Shown in pieces: positions 46,938 through 55,094 of a stretch of 64,000 bases of DNA. The notes beneath the pieces are model-generated. The model made no database searches. It saw nothing but the letters and a program-made list of their open reading frames with translations, and was not told where the DNA came from. Origin of the DNA: Micromonospora halophytica (GTDB lineage: Bacteria; Actinomycetota; Actinomycetes; Mycobacteriales; Micromonosporaceae); contig NZ_FMDN01000002.1 in NCBI RefSeq assembly GCF_900090245.1, forward strand, positions 186,001-250,000, in the 5' to 3' direction. The position numbers were made by a program, and so were the translations under genes. The stretch's first letter is position 1. Each line of letters opens with the position of its first letter.

Positions 46938-49220
46938 TCACCCGAGCGCGCACGTCGATCCGTTGAGGGTGAAGCCGGTCGGGGCCGGGTTGGACCCGGT
47001 CCAGGAGCCGTTGAACCCGATCCCGGTGGACGCGCCCGGCGCGAGCCTGCCGTTCCAGCTCATGCTCTGCGCGGTCACCGTGGCGCCGTCCTGCTTCCAC
47101 GTCGCCGACCAGCCCTGGCCGAGCTTCTGCCCGGCGGTCGGGAAGTCGAACGCCAGTTTCCACCCGTCGATCGGGGTGGTCCCGGTGTTGGTGACGGTGA
47201 TGTTCGCGGTGAACCCGCCCGGCCAGGTGTTGGTCGCGTACGTCACCGTGCAGCCGGCCGTCGGGGTGGTCGACGGCGCGGTCTTCACGGTCAGCCCCGG
47301 CGAGGCCGTCGAGACGTTGCCCGCCGCGTCCCGGGCGGTCACCACGAAGGTGTACGACGTGTCGGCCGTCAACCCGGTCGCGGTGAACGAGGTGCCGGTG
47401 GCGCTGCCCAGCTTCACCGTGCCGGTGCCCTCGGCGCGGTGCACGTCGTACCCGGTGACGCCCACGTCGTCGGCGGACGGCGCCCAGCTCAGCGCGACGC
47501 TGTCGCTGGTGACCGCGCCGGCGACCGGCCTACCGGGCGCGGTCGGGGCCTCGGTGTCGCCGCCGTTGCCGTCGCCGTGCGGCAGCACGATGTGGGTGAT
47601 CGAGTTGGCCGGGAAGGTGGCGGTGAAGCCGGTCGCGCCGACCGCCTGGTCGGCCTGCCGGACGATGCCGTCGAGGTTCGCACCGCTGTAGCGGTAGACC
47701 TGGGCGGTGCCGGCGGAGACGCCGGTGAGCGCGACCGGGCTGGTCAGCTCGTCGCTGGTCTTGTTCACCACCACCATGGTCAGCGCCTTGTCCGCGCTGC
47801 GCTCGGCCGCGTAGATCGCCAGCTTGCCCTGGTCGGCGCTGGTGGCCTTGACCGACGTCTCGCCGAACGCGCCGCCGGAGCCGTCGTAGTTGCGGTAGAT
47901 CCGGAAGGCGTGCGCCACCGGCTCGTCGGCCTCCGGCGCGGTCCACAGGTTGGCCATGTCCAGGCCCTCACGGCCGAAGATGCCGAGGATGTCGGCCTGG
48001 GTGAGCGCCCCGTTGAGGTGCCCGTACGCGCCCCAGCTGTACTCGGTCATCGCGATCTTCGTACCCGGGTAGTGCTGGTCGACCAGTTCCCGCATCCGAG
48101 GGATCATCCGGACCGGCTTGTTGATCCAGCTCTCGTCCACGTAGGTCGGGTCCCAGAGCTGGCGGGTGGAGCGCAGTCGCCGCTCCTGGGTGGCCGCGTC
48201 ACCGGCCTCCTTGTGGTGCACACCGGTCTGCTGTGGATAGATGTGGATGTCGAAGTAGTCCAGGATGCGCGTGCCGTGCTCCTGCTCGTAGGCGCGCATC
48301 TGCTCCAGGTACCACGGACCCAGTTCCTTACCGCCGTGCGCGGCCCGGTCCGGCGGGTTGCCCCAGCAGCCGGTCCGGCTGCAGGTGTCCTGGTCGAGGC
48401 CGGAGAAGTGGATCGAGTTCAGGCCCCAGCCCACCGGCCCGAGGGTCTTCGCGCCCGGGTCGGCCGCCTTGATCGCCGCGGCGTACGCATAGGTGCGCTC
48501 GCGCAGTTCGTCGTAGCCGAGGCCCTCCTTGCGGACGTCACGGTGGGTGCTGTGCCAGAGGTCCGGCTCGTTGTCGAGGTTGTAGAACTCCACCCCACCG
48601 TTCGCCGCACTGCCGAACTGGCTCTTGAGGTGGTTGACGAAGTCGGTGGCGTACTGCGGGCCGACCGCGACGCTGGTGTCCAACGGGTCGTTGGTGGTGA
48701 TCGGGGTGCCGTCGGCCTTCTTGCCGTTGCCGCAGTCCGGCCACCAGGGGTCGGTCGACTGCTGCGGGCCGTACTTGGCCACGCTGAAGGAGCACGACCG
48801 GGTACGGTCCTTGGCGACCCAGCCGAGCATCGGCACGGTCATGATGGTCTCGGCGCCGGTGGCCTTGTCCTGCGCGACGAACTTGTCCGTCTCCGAGCCC
48901 TTCGGCAGGCTCGCCGGGTCGGCGTTGTCGTTCGGCAGGTTCTCGAAGTACCAGTCGGCCGCCCGGTTGGTGATGTCGTGCCGGAAGTTGTAGCGGGTGG
49001 TGTGGTTGCCGCCGTAGCGGTGGATCGGCAGCCGGATGTCACGGGCCAGCGCCTCGTCGGCGAAGTTCATGCCGTAGACGTACGGGCTGATCGCGTGCCG
49101 GCCGGCGGTGGTGTCGACGGCCAGCGCCGGACCGGCCGCGGCGTGGGCGGGTTGGGGCAGGGCGAGGCCGCCGAGGGTGACGGCCAGGGCGACCGGCAGC
49201 AGTGCTGTGGTGGGACGCAC
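46938..49220 (-). CDS. Secreted GH44 glucanase with FN3 and CBM2 modules
   Basis: 760 residues. Signal peptide MRPTTALLPVALAVTLGGLA (GTG start) is cleaved near AHA/AAG. A GH44 domain follows: SPYVYGMNF, HRYGGNHTTRYNF, catalytic acid/base Glu218 in NLDNEPDLW and nucleophile Glu393 in MTEYSWG. A C-terminal beta-sandwich, a fibronectin type III domain (VALSWAPSADDVGVTGYDVHR) and a CBM2 (CTVTYATNTWPGGFTANITVTNTG) complete it. GH44 enzymes cleave cellulose, xyloglucan or mannan beta-1,4 bonds. GTG 49220 follows GAGAGGAAAG; longer starts give no signal peptide. A CebR-like operator lies 37 nt upstream. Confidence 0.92.
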   Translation of the reverse strand: MRPTTALLPVALAVTLGGLALPQPAHAAAGPALAVDTTAGRHAISPYVYGMNFADEALARDIRLPIHRYGGNHTTRYNFRHDITNRAADWYFENLPNDNADPASLPKGSETDKFVAQDKATGAETIMTVPMLGWVAKDRTRSCSFSVAKYGPQQSTDPWWPDCGNGKKADGTPITTNDPLDTSVAVGPQYATDFVNHLKSQFGSAANGGVEFYNLDNEPDLWHSTHRDVRKEGLGYDELRERTYAYAAAIKAADPGAKTLGPVGWGLNSIHFSGLDQDTCSRTGCWGNPPDRAAHGGKELGPWYLEQMRAYEQEHGTRILDYFDIHIYPQQTGVHHKEAGDAATQERRLRSTRQLWDPTYVDESWINKPVRMIPRMRELVDQHYPGTKIAMTEYSWGAYGHLNGALTQADILGIFGREGLDMANLWTAPEADEPVAHAFRIYRNYDGSGGAFGETSVKATSADQGKLAIYAAERSADKALTMVVVNKTSDELTSPVALTGVSAGTAQVYRYSGANLDGIVRQADQAVGATGFTATFPANSITHIVLPHGDGNGGDTEAPTAPGRPVAGAVTSDSVALSWAPSADDVGVTGYDVHRAEGTGTVKLGSATGTSFTATGLTADTSYTFVVTARDAAGNVSTASPGLTVKTAPSTTPTAGCTVTYATNTWPGGFTANITVTNTGTTPIDGWKLAFDFPTAGQKLGQGWSATWKQDGATVTAQSMSWNGRLAPGASTGIGFNGSWTGSNPAPTGFTLNGSTCALG

Positions 49221-49256
49221 GAGCTTTCCTCTCACACAGGGATTCGAGCCCGCCAA

Positions 49257-49270
49257 TGGGAGCGCTTCCA
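49257..49270 (-). promoter_or_regulatory. CebR/CelR-type operator before the GH44 gene
   Basis: TGGGAGCGCTTCCA matches the cellobiose-responsive repressor palindrome TGGGAGCGCTCCCA (CebR/CelR) at 13 of 14 positions. It lies between the promoter-like elements and the GH44 start, where a bound repressor would block transcription until cello-oligosaccharides are present. Confidence 0.8.
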
Positions 49271-49271
49271 C

Positions 49272-49300
49272 AGGATTGCGCTTTCCTCCGCACCCGTCAA
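49272..49300 (-). promoter_or_regulatory. Putative promoter of the GH44 gene
   Basis: TTGACG (49300–49295) and a weaker AATCCT (49277–49272) on the minus strand, 17-nt spacer, with the CebR-like box starting 1 nt after the -10. The operator position fits classic repression. Confidence 0.4.
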
Positions 49301-49486
49301 CGCCACCCCGCCGCCAAACGATCATGTCGATACGATTCGAAACCCCCTGGTCAGCGAGGGCACCGAGAAGAACTTCCGGAAATTCCTGCGGGCGGACCGG
49401 CCGACGTCGACGGTCGCGACGCCGACAGGTTGGCGCCGGCCCGCACGCACCATGGGGCGCACGAGTCCGGGGCCGCACACGCGTCA

Positions 49487-49528
49487 GGGCCGCGCCGGGC
49501 CACCGTGGACGGTGGCCGGGCGCGGCCC
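49487..49528 (-). terminator. Terminator hairpin downstream of the SGNH hydrolase gene
   Basis: 20-bp arms at 49487–49506 and 49509–49528 (beginning GGGCCGCGCC) pair with one mismatch and a 2-nt centre, 14 nt past the SGNH hydrolase stop. No gene was seen in 49221–49541 beyond this hairpin and the GH44 control sites. Confidence 0.78.
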
Positions 49529-49541
49529 GAGCGCGACCGGG

Positions 49542-50345
49542 TCAGCCGGCGGCGGAGCGGAACACCGGGTAGTAGCCGCCCGACTGGCCGGCCGCCGTCG
49601 GGTGGTACGAGATGCCGATGTTGGCGTAGTTCAACGCGTGCAGCCACTTCTCGCCGTAGCTGCACAACTGGTGCCCGACGAAGATCGACCGGACGTCGGC
49701 GAACTTGAACCCGGCGGCCAGGGCGGCACTGCGGGTGATGTCGTCGACCAGGTTGATGCCCTCGTTGATCTTCGCCCGGGAGGTGGCGCTCAGCCCCACG
49801 CAGAAGGTGCCGAGCTGGTAGAAGACCGGGTAGCCGACCACGACCACCCGGGCGTTTGGCGCCTTGGCCCGGATGCCCTTGTAGACGGTGGAAAGCAGGC
49901 CGGGCAGCTGAGTGCGAGCCTTGTCCTCGGCGGCCTGCACGGCGGCAACGCACTGCGTCTGGCCGTAGAGCACGCAGGTGGTCATGATGTTGGCGAAGCC
50001 GACGTCGTTGCCGCCCACCGTGACGCTGACCAGCGTGGTGGTCGAGGAGAGCGCGGAGAGCTGCTTGTTGGTCACGTCCGTGGTCCGGGCACCGGAGCAG
50101 GCCACCGAGCGGTACGACGCGGGTCTGATGTTGGCCTGGTAGAGCGCCGGATACGCCTTGGTGCTGCGCTGACAGGAACCGCTCTCGGAGGTGTAGCTGC
50201 CGGCGCCGACGCCGGAGGCGTACGAGTCGCCGAGGGCGACGTAGTGATCGGCCGGCGCTGCCTGGGCGGGCACCGCGAGGGCGAGCGTGGCGCCGAGGGA
50301 GGCAGCCATGCTCAGGGCGAGGGTTACGAGACGGGATTTCCGCAC
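49542..50345 (-). CDS. Secreted SGNH/GDSL-family esterase
   Basis: 267 residues. A signal peptide (SRLVTLALSMAASLGATLAL) is cleaved near AQAAP. The SGNH blocks are VALGDSYASGVGAGSY (Ser), VACSGARTTDV (Gly), VTVGGNDVGFAN (Asn), and GISYHPTAAGQ (His). Six Cys in the mature part suggest three disulfides, as in the Streptomyces lipase/esterase subfamily. It probably deacylates extracellular esters or lipids. GTG 50345 follows AGGAG. Confidence 0.92.
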   Translation of the reverse strand: MRKSRLVTLALSMAASLGATLALAVPAQAAPADHYVALGDSYASGVGAGSYTSESGSCQRSTKAYPALYQANIRPASYRSVACSGARTTDVTNKQLSALSSTTTLVSVTVGGNDVGFANIMTTCVLYGQTQCVAAVQAAEDKARTQLPGLLSTVYKGIRAKAPNARVVVVGYPVFYQLGTFCVGLSATSRAKINEGINLVDDITRSAALAAGFKFADVRSIFVGHQLCSYGEKWLHALNYANIGISYHPTAAGQSGGYYPVFRSAAG

Positions 50346-50823
50346 GTCGCACTCCTGGGGGTCGGAAGTGGTGGTGCGAGATTGATATCAGTGATCTTCG
50401 ACGTGTTGGAAGATCACCGATTCGCGCCTGCCGCCCAAAGATCCGTATGGCTACAAATCCTTGCCGGATGATCTATCTCGGATGAAGGTTTCCACCATCG
50501 CCGCAGTGCGCGCAGATCCAGCCATATCGGACATGACTCGACCCGCCGAGTGGGGGAACCCCTATCCGCACCAAGCCGGGTTGGCACCGGACACGACGAC
50601 TGCGAGACTGACCGGCAGCGGCGGCATCGGGCAGCCTCGGGCCCGGCTCACGACGGTCGCCGGTATGACGCGGGTGCCCAGCAACCCGCACACACGGAGA
50701 CGTAACCCACCCGCGGAGGCGCGAAGGACCTGGCAGAGAAAAGACCGAGCCTTGGCCGCCACCCGGCCGAGGCGGCGGCAAGCCGGGGATCAGGCCGGGC
50801 GAGACGACCGGGGGGTCGCGCGG
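50346..50823. other. 478-nt gap without a convincing gene
   Basis: Both strands were read. Open frames here are short, lack ribosome-binding sites and have no family signature. The only structure noted is the inverted repeat at 50391–50417, likely part of the SGNH gene promoter. The base composition is lower in GC than in flanking genes, which may mark a degraded region. Confidence 0.6.
50391..50417 (-). promoter_or_regulatory. Inverted repeat upstream of the SGNH hydrolase gene
   Basis: Perfect 9-bp arms GTGATCTTC (50391–50399) and GAAGATCAC (50409–50417) with a 9-nt spacer, 46 nt before the start codon. Spacing of about two helical turns fits a dimeric repressor site. No regulator is known. 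Confidence 0.45.
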
Positions 50824-51372
50824 TCAGGCCGGGGCACGCCACTCCGAGGCGAGCACCGACCAGATCGCCGAGTCGACCCGCCCCGACGGGCTCGGGTAGC
50901 GCTGCCGCAGCGTCCCGTCGTGGCTCATACCCAGTCGCCGGGCAACCGCGATGCTGCGCGCGTTCTCCGGATTGGTGTGCCACTCCACCCGCGCGATGCC
51001 GCGCTCCCGGATCGCCCAGTCGATGATGCGGCCGGCGGCGCGAGTGACCAGCCCCCGCCCCTCGGCGGCCGGCTCCAACCAGCAGCCGGCCTCGCAGACG
51101 CCCTGCGCCACGTCGAACGAGACGAACAGCACGCCGCCGACGAGCACACCGTCGTCCCAGATCCCCCAGATTCCGCCGCCGTCACGCGCCCACCGGTCGG
51201 CGTAGCGCTGGAGCACGTCACGGGCCGAGTCGAGGTCGGCGGCCACGAAGGACGCGCCCACCCAGGGTGAGATGTGCTCCCGGCACCGGTCGAGGTTGGC
51301 CAGGAACTCCTCCGCGTGCCACGGCGACAGCGGCCGCAGCTCGGCGGTGTCGGTCAACGACAGGGCGAACAT
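50824..51372 (-). CDS. GNAT acetyltransferase, RimJ/RimL type
   Basis: 182 residues with AELRPLSPWHAEEFLANL, IWGIWDDGVLVGGVLFV, GCWLEPAAEGRGLVTRAAGRIIDWA (acetyl-CoA loop EGRGLV) and RVEWHTNPENARSIAVARRLGM, which characterise the ribosomal-protein N-acetyltransferase-like group. ATG 51372 follows GAGGAGA. It lies 8 nt after a second GNAT gene and they are probably co-transcribed. The substrate may be a protein N-terminus or an antibiotic. Confidence 0.9.
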   Translation of the reverse strand: MFALSLTDTAELRPLSPWHAEEFLANLDRCREHISPWVGASFVAADLDSARDVLQRYADRWARDGGGIWGIWDDGVLVGGVLFVSFDVAQGVCEAGCWLEPAAEGRGLVTRAAGRIIDWAIRERGIARVEWHTNPENARSIAVARRLGMSHDGTLRQRYPSPSGRVDSAIWSVLASEWRAPA

Positions 51373-51380
51373 GCTTCTCC

Positions 51381-51863
51381 TCAGGCTTCCGGCAGGCTCA
51401 GCCGCAGGGTGGGGCCGGAGACGTCGGCGAAGCCGAGCGACCGGTAGAGCGGCTCACCCTCCGTCGACGCCCGCAGGTCGATCTTGCGGACACCCCGGTC
51501 GCGGTACCAGTCGAGCAGCGCCGACAGGCAGGCCCGGGAAAAGCCGCGCCGCCGGTACCCGGCATCGGTGACGACGTTGAAGACGTACCCGGTGCGGCCG
51601 TCGGGGTTGCCCGGCCCACCCAGTCGCTGTTCGACGGTGCCCGTGGCGCAGGCGGCGAGGACGCCGGGACGCCCCGGCGCGTCGACCACGAAGACGGCCA
51701 TCGTCGCCTCAGAGGCGTCGAGATGGTCGCGCAGCACCTGCCGGGCCGACGCCTGCCACGGGCCGGGAGTCGGCGGCGTCCCGCCCATCGACGCGAGCAT
51801 CACCCCGCGCAGCCGGACGATCTCCGCCGCGTCCGCAGACCCGGCCCGCCGTACCGTGATCAC
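51381..51863 (-). CDS. GNAT acetyltransferase
   Basis: 160 residues. VTDAGYRRRGFSRACLSALLDWYRDRG (acetyl-CoA loop YRRRGF) and RASTEGEPLYRSLGF are typical of small stand-alone GNAT enzymes. GTG 51863 starts within GGAGGTGATC, and the next in-frame codons give ITVRRAGSADAAEIV, the common start of this group. Its stop lies 8 nt before the RimL-like gene. Substrate unknown. Confidence 0.88.
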   Translation of the reverse strand: MITVRRAGSADAAEIVRLRGVMLASMGGTPPTPGPWQASARQVLRDHLDASEATMAVFVVDAPGRPGVLAACATGTVEQRLGGPGNPDGRTGYVFNVVTDAGYRRRGFSRACLSALLDWYRDRGVRKIDLRASTEGEPLYRSLGFADVSGPTLRLSLPEA

Positions 51864-51994
51864 CTCCGGACCGTACCGGACGTGCCCGCCGCGTGGGGTC
51901 CGCCGGGCCCTGGCCGGACCGGCGAGGAAGGCGGAACCGGACGAAGGTCACCGCGTGGGGCGACCGGCCGGCCCGGCGGCGTGGGCGGGGCGGC

Positions 51995-52369
51995 TCAGAC
52001 CGGGCGACGGCCGGCGAAGCCGCACTCCACCCGGTGGTACCAGCGCACGTCGGTGTCCCCCTCCAGCCAGCACCAGAGCACCGGTTGGCCGGCCCGCTCA
52101 CCGGGGAAGTCGAGCAGCACCGGGGCGATGCCCTTGACCTGGATGTCGTGGGAGTCCAGCTCCTCCAGCACGGCGTGCAGCCGGGCCTCCAGGGCCTTCA
52201 CCTCGGCCACCCCGCCGAGCACGGATACGCCGTGGGCGGCCAGGTCTGCGCGGAGTTCGGCCAGGTCGGCGCGGAGCCGGATCAGCTCGTCGACGCGGGG
52301 ACGCAGGGTGGCCACCAGATGGCGCGCCTGGGCGAGAGTGAACACCGGGCCAGTATGGGGCACGGGCAT
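51995..52369 (-). CDS. DUF2203 family protein
   Basis: 124 residues from ATG 52369 behind AAGGGAG. VFTLAQARHLVATLRPRVDELIRLRADLAELR, then GVAEVKALEARLHAVLEELDSHDIQVKGIAPVLLDFPGER and VLWCWLEGDTDVRWYHRVECGFAGRRP, match DUF2203 (key part IQVKGIAPVLLDFPG). The first half is a helical coiled-coil-like segment. Function unknown. In-frame codons before ATG 52369 lack coding character. Confidence 0.88.
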   Translation of the reverse strand: MPVPHTGPVFTLAQARHLVATLRPRVDELIRLRADLAELRADLAAHGVSVLGGVAEVKALEARLHAVLEELDSHDIQVKGIAPVLLDFPGERAGQPVLWCWLEGDTDVRWYHRVECGFAGRRPV

Positions 52370-52604
52370 CGGCGACTCCCTTACCTGGAAGGCGAACCGA
52401 CTGCCGAGCGACGGTGGGCCACCGGCCGACAGCCGCTGTCCACAAAGGTTGGCAGTCGATCCGTTCGTCAAGGTCGCGAGGGTGGCCACACCCCGGCCCA
52501 TAGTTCAAGATCTCCCAGGCACGCCATTCCTGGTGTCGCAACCCCCCTCACGCCCGGGCACAGCCGTCAGGGCGACCAGGAACCAGTACGGGAGACCCCT
52601 CATC

Positions 52605-53438
52605 GTGATCAACAGGTATGCCGGCAGCTGCGGGAAGTGTCGGAAGTGGGTGGAGGCCGGGGCCGGCCAGGCGGTCAACGTCGGAGGCCGGTGGAGTTCC
52701 TACCATCACGACTGCGCGCCGGTCAGGACCGCTCCGCCGGTAGGAAGCCATGGTGGGTGGCACACCATGCCCGTCGTGGGCTTCGACATCGAGGGCACGG
52801 TGGACGAGCCGAGTGAGACCCGGATCATCTCAGCAGCCCTGGTGTACACGGACGGAACCACCTCGAACTGGCTCATCGATCCCGGGGTGCCGATTCCGCC
52901 CGACGCCACCGCCATCCACGGCATCACCGACGAGATGGTGAGGAGCGCGGGAAGGCCGCCGCGAGAGGCGCTGGCCGAGCTGGGAACGGCCATCGCGAAG
53001 GTGATCGCCGATGGAACGCCGCTCGTCGCCTTCTGCGCCCAGTACGACGTCACGGCGTTGCACACCGAACTGGCTCGTCATGGTCTTCCGGCCGTGGACT
53101 GGGACCGCGCCGTCATCATCGACCCGTCGATCCTGCACAAGGAGGTCGAGCCCCGCTGGTACGACGGCGGGCAACTCGGTGACCTGTGCAGGTACTACGA
53201 AGTCGACCTCACCACCGCTCACGACGCCGCGAGCGACGCCCGCGCCGCCGTCGACATGGCGGTGTCGCTCGCGGCCCGTCACGAACGGATCGCCCGGATG
53301 CGGCCCGACGTCCTCCATCAGGAGCAGGTCACCTGGTACGCCGAACAGAAGCGGGGACTGCAGGCGTACTTCGACCGGCAGGGCCGGAACGAGACGGTGA
53401 GCCTGGAATGGCCGCTGGAGACCAGGCGCCGCCGATAA
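52605..53438 (+). CDS. DEDDh-type 3'-5' exonuclease with N-terminal Cys/His cluster
   Basis: 277 residues. The exonuclease core has all five residues of the DnaQ fold: Asp/Glu in GFDIEGTVD, Asp in FCAQYDVTAL, and His/Asp in TTAHDAASDARAA. The N-terminal 40 residues contain CGKCRKWVEAG and HHDCAP, a CxxC...HxxC metal-ribbon-like cluster. GTG 52605 is taken because GGGAG precedes it and the ribbon begins there; the start is not certain. Such stand-alone proofreading-type nucleases may act on DNA or RNA. Not part of an operon. Confidence 0.83.
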   Translation: MINRYAGSCGKCRKWVEAGAGQAVNVGGRWSSYHHDCAPVRTAPPVGSHGGWHTMPVVGFDIEGTVDEPSETRIISAALVYTDGTTSNWLIDPGVPIPPDATAIHGITDEMVRSAGRPPREALAELGTAIAKVIADGTPLVAFCAQYDVTALHTELARHGLPAVDWDRAVIIDPSILHKEVEPRWYDGGQLGDLCRYYEVDLTTAHDAASDARAAVDMAVSLAARHERIARMRPDVLHQEQVTWYAEQKRGLQAYFDRQGRNETVSLEWPLETRRRR

Positions 53439-53474
53439 GCAGGCACCACACCATCCGAGGGTCGTACGGGGCAG

Positions 53475-53516
53475 GGCGCCGCAGCCGGCCTGCTCGCGCG
53501 GACCGGCTGCGGCGCC
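53475..53516. terminator. Terminator hairpin between exonuclease and PIN genes
   Basis: Perfect 14-bp arms GGCGCCGCAGCCGG (53475–53488) and its complement (53503–53516), 14-nt loop. It lies between the convergent exonuclease and PIN-toxin genes and could end both transcripts. Confidence 0.78.
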
Positions 53517-53607
53517 GACCACGTCGATCGAGCACTCAGGATAGTCAGATCGTGCCGCAGTGCGGGTCGCTCGCCCGGATTGAACGCTCCGAAGGCAGCT
53601 TCGACGT

Positions 53608-54228
53608 CTACGTCAGCGGCTCTCTTCGCGGGTCGTGCCCACTCGGCGTGCCAGAGCAATTCGGCTGGCGGCCGCCCGCCAGGTCGAGGGAGACCCGGTG
53701 GGCGAACCGGATCGCCCGGCATCCAGCCAGGCCGCCCAAGACGTCGTCCACACTGAGCTTTGGCCGTCCGCCCTTCCCGGTGGCCTCCGCCTGCTGAACG
53801 ACGATGTCTGCGATCCGGTCTGGGGAGTCGTCCAGCAGCATGCAGAGAAAGTCGTCCGGATGCAGCACCTCGATGGCGTACGGCGCGAGGGCGTGGTCCG
53901 GGAAATCACGGAGGTTGGCGGTGACGATCACCTCCGCATCGGCGGCGACGGCGGCGGCGAGCACGTGGCGATCTTTGGGATCATTGGTCATCTCGGCGAC
54001 GAGGTGCTCATAGCCTGAGACCATCGCGGTCGGGAAGTACTCTCGCATGACTTCGACCCTGCGTTCGGCCTTGGTGCCGAGTACGGACGGCGGAAGGTTC
54101 CGGCGAACCTCGTCGAGGATCGCCTGGGTCCAGAACGGGCGATACAGATCCTGCTCGGCGCAGCGCAGCAGGGTGTCGGCGAGCACACTGGGCACGAGGA
54201 CACAGGCGTCCAGCACGGCGACGATCAT
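53608..54228 (-). CDS. PIN-domain RNase, putative toxin
   Basis: 206 residues. The acidic PIN residues are seen: Asp in VAVLDACVLVPSV, Glu in AILDEVRRNLPPS, Asp in TNDPKDRHVLAAAV and Asp in VTANLRDFPD. This is the VapC-type RNase fold, and the C-terminus extends beyond a minimal PIN toxin. It lies 9 nt after an HTH gene, the common antitoxin–toxin order. Codon use is less GC-biased than in flanking genes, suggesting horizontal origin. ATG 54228 (MIVAVLDAC) is the natural start. Confidence 0.85.
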   Translation of the reverse strand: MIVAVLDACVLVPSVLADTLLRCAEQDLYRPFWTQAILDEVRRNLPPSVLGTKAERRVEVMREYFPTAMVSGYEHLVAEMTNDPKDRHVLAAAVAADAEVIVTANLRDFPDHALAPYAIEVLHPDDFLCMLLDDSPDRIADIVVQQAEATGKGGRPKLSVDDVLGGLAGCRAIRFAHRVSLDLAGGRQPNCSGTPSGHDPRREPLT

Positions 54229-54237
54229 CGGCGGACG

Positions 54238-54711
54238 TCAGTCGTTCGACTGCTCGTCCGACGGCTGACGACCCCGACGAATCGCTTCGTCGTAGACGCC
54301 CATGTCGACCGCGTCCGCCGTCAAATCGTCCAGTGCCTCACGGCGCGCTCTCGATCGGCGCTCCTTGTAGGCCAGCACGTCGTGCAACGCGACCCGGCGG
54401 CTGGAGTTGGGACGGGTGTAGGGCAACACGCCGTCGTTCATCAGCTTGACCACTGTCGGGCGGGTCACCCCCAGGATCGCGGCGGCCTCCCCGGTCGACA
54501 GTTCGACGTTCTCAGCCATGACCCGCACCGGCCGTCCCCGGCCGAGGATCGACACGACTTCGGCGAGAGCTTCGCCCACCACGGTCGGCACATCGACCGG
54601 CTCTCCCCCATCCACGATCAACTGAAGCCGCCGGCCCCGAAGCGATCGCCGAGCAAAACGCCTCAGCTCGTCCCCGTTGGGCGCCGATCCACCTGCGGGT
54701 ACCACCGTCAC
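54238..54711 (-). CDS. Excisionase/HTH-type antitoxin partner of the PIN protein
   Basis: 157 residues from GTG 54711, with GGAGG 5 nt before. An N-terminal helical region precedes VELSTGEAAAILGVTRPTVVKLMNDGVLPYTRPNSSRRVALHDVLAYKERR (key part GEAAAILGVTRPTVVKLMNDG), an excisionase-like winged HTH that would bind the operon promoter. The acidic tail is a plausible toxin-binding segment. Longer starts (54783) add a hydrophobic stretch of poor quality. Paired with the PIN gene as a toxin–antitoxin unit. Confidence 0.83.
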   Translation of the reverse strand: MTVVPAGGSAPNGDELRRFARRSLRGRRLQLIVDGGEPVDVPTVVGEALAEVVSILGRGRPVRVMAENVELSTGEAAAILGVTRPTVVKLMNDGVLPYTRPNSSRRVALHDVLAYKERRSRARREALDDLTADAVDMGVYDEAIRRGRQPSDEQSND

Positions 54712-54742
54712 CAAAGCCTCCGACCTGATTGATCCCGTCACC

Positions 54743-54772
54743 ACGATACCCAACAAAACGAAAAAAACGATA
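54743..54772 (-). promoter_or_regulatory. AT-rich control region of the toxin–antitoxin pair
   Basis: The least GC-rich stretch nearby, with A-runs (54761–54767 AAAAAAA). CGATA occurs at 54744–54748 and 54768–54772, 24 bp apart, and a minus-strand TATCGT at 54748–54743 could be the -10. Plausible promoter and antitoxin-binding site. Confidence 0.4.
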
Positions 54773-54833
54773 GAAGCGTGCAAGGCTGGGCACCTGGTCG
54801 CATGGAGCAGCGGATGGCTTCACGCTGCCGGCG

Positions 54834-55094
54834 TCAACCGCCGCCTCGGCGGGTCGCGGCGCACTGGCTCTGCCAGGTGCGCAGGGCCTGCTTGAGGCGG
54901 CGGTTCTCCTCCTGCACGAGATCGAGCCGCCGGTTGCGCTCCCGGACCTCGTACGCGAGCCGGTGCAGCAGGGCGTGGACGTCCTCGGGCCGGTAGCCGC
55001 GCCGGCCGAGCGGCGTGCGGGGCAGCTCGACGGCGGTGAGCCGGTCCGGGGTGAGCGGGCCTGCCGGGGCGCTGCGGCTGCGGTAGACGCCCAT
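54834..55094 (-). CDS. DivIVA-domain-like short coiled-coil protein
   Basis: 86 residues from ATG 55094, whose T overlaps the reductase stop. LPRTPLGRRGYRPEDVHALLHRLAYEVRERNRRLDLVQEENRRLKQALRTW has the DivIVA start motif (RGYRPEDVHALLHRL), then a heptad-like coiled coil. It is much shorter than cell-division DivIVA and probably a DivIVA-domain relative with a scaffolding role. Last gene of a four-gene overlapping operon with two globin proteins. Confidence 0.75.
   Translation of the reverse strand: MGVYRSRSAPAGPLTPDRLTAVELPRTPLGRRGYRPEDVHALLHRLAYEVRERNRRLDLVQEENRRLKQALRTWQSQCAATRRGGG

Noticed and set aside
49241..49271. tRNA-like GATTCGAGCC segment
   Set aside because: No cloverleaf could be folded from the surrounding sequence. 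It is part of the GH44 promoter region.
50346..50823. Several short frames on both strands in this gap as genes
   Set aside because: No ribosome-binding sites, no conserved motifs and inconsistent codon bias. The frames overlap each other without a preferred strand.
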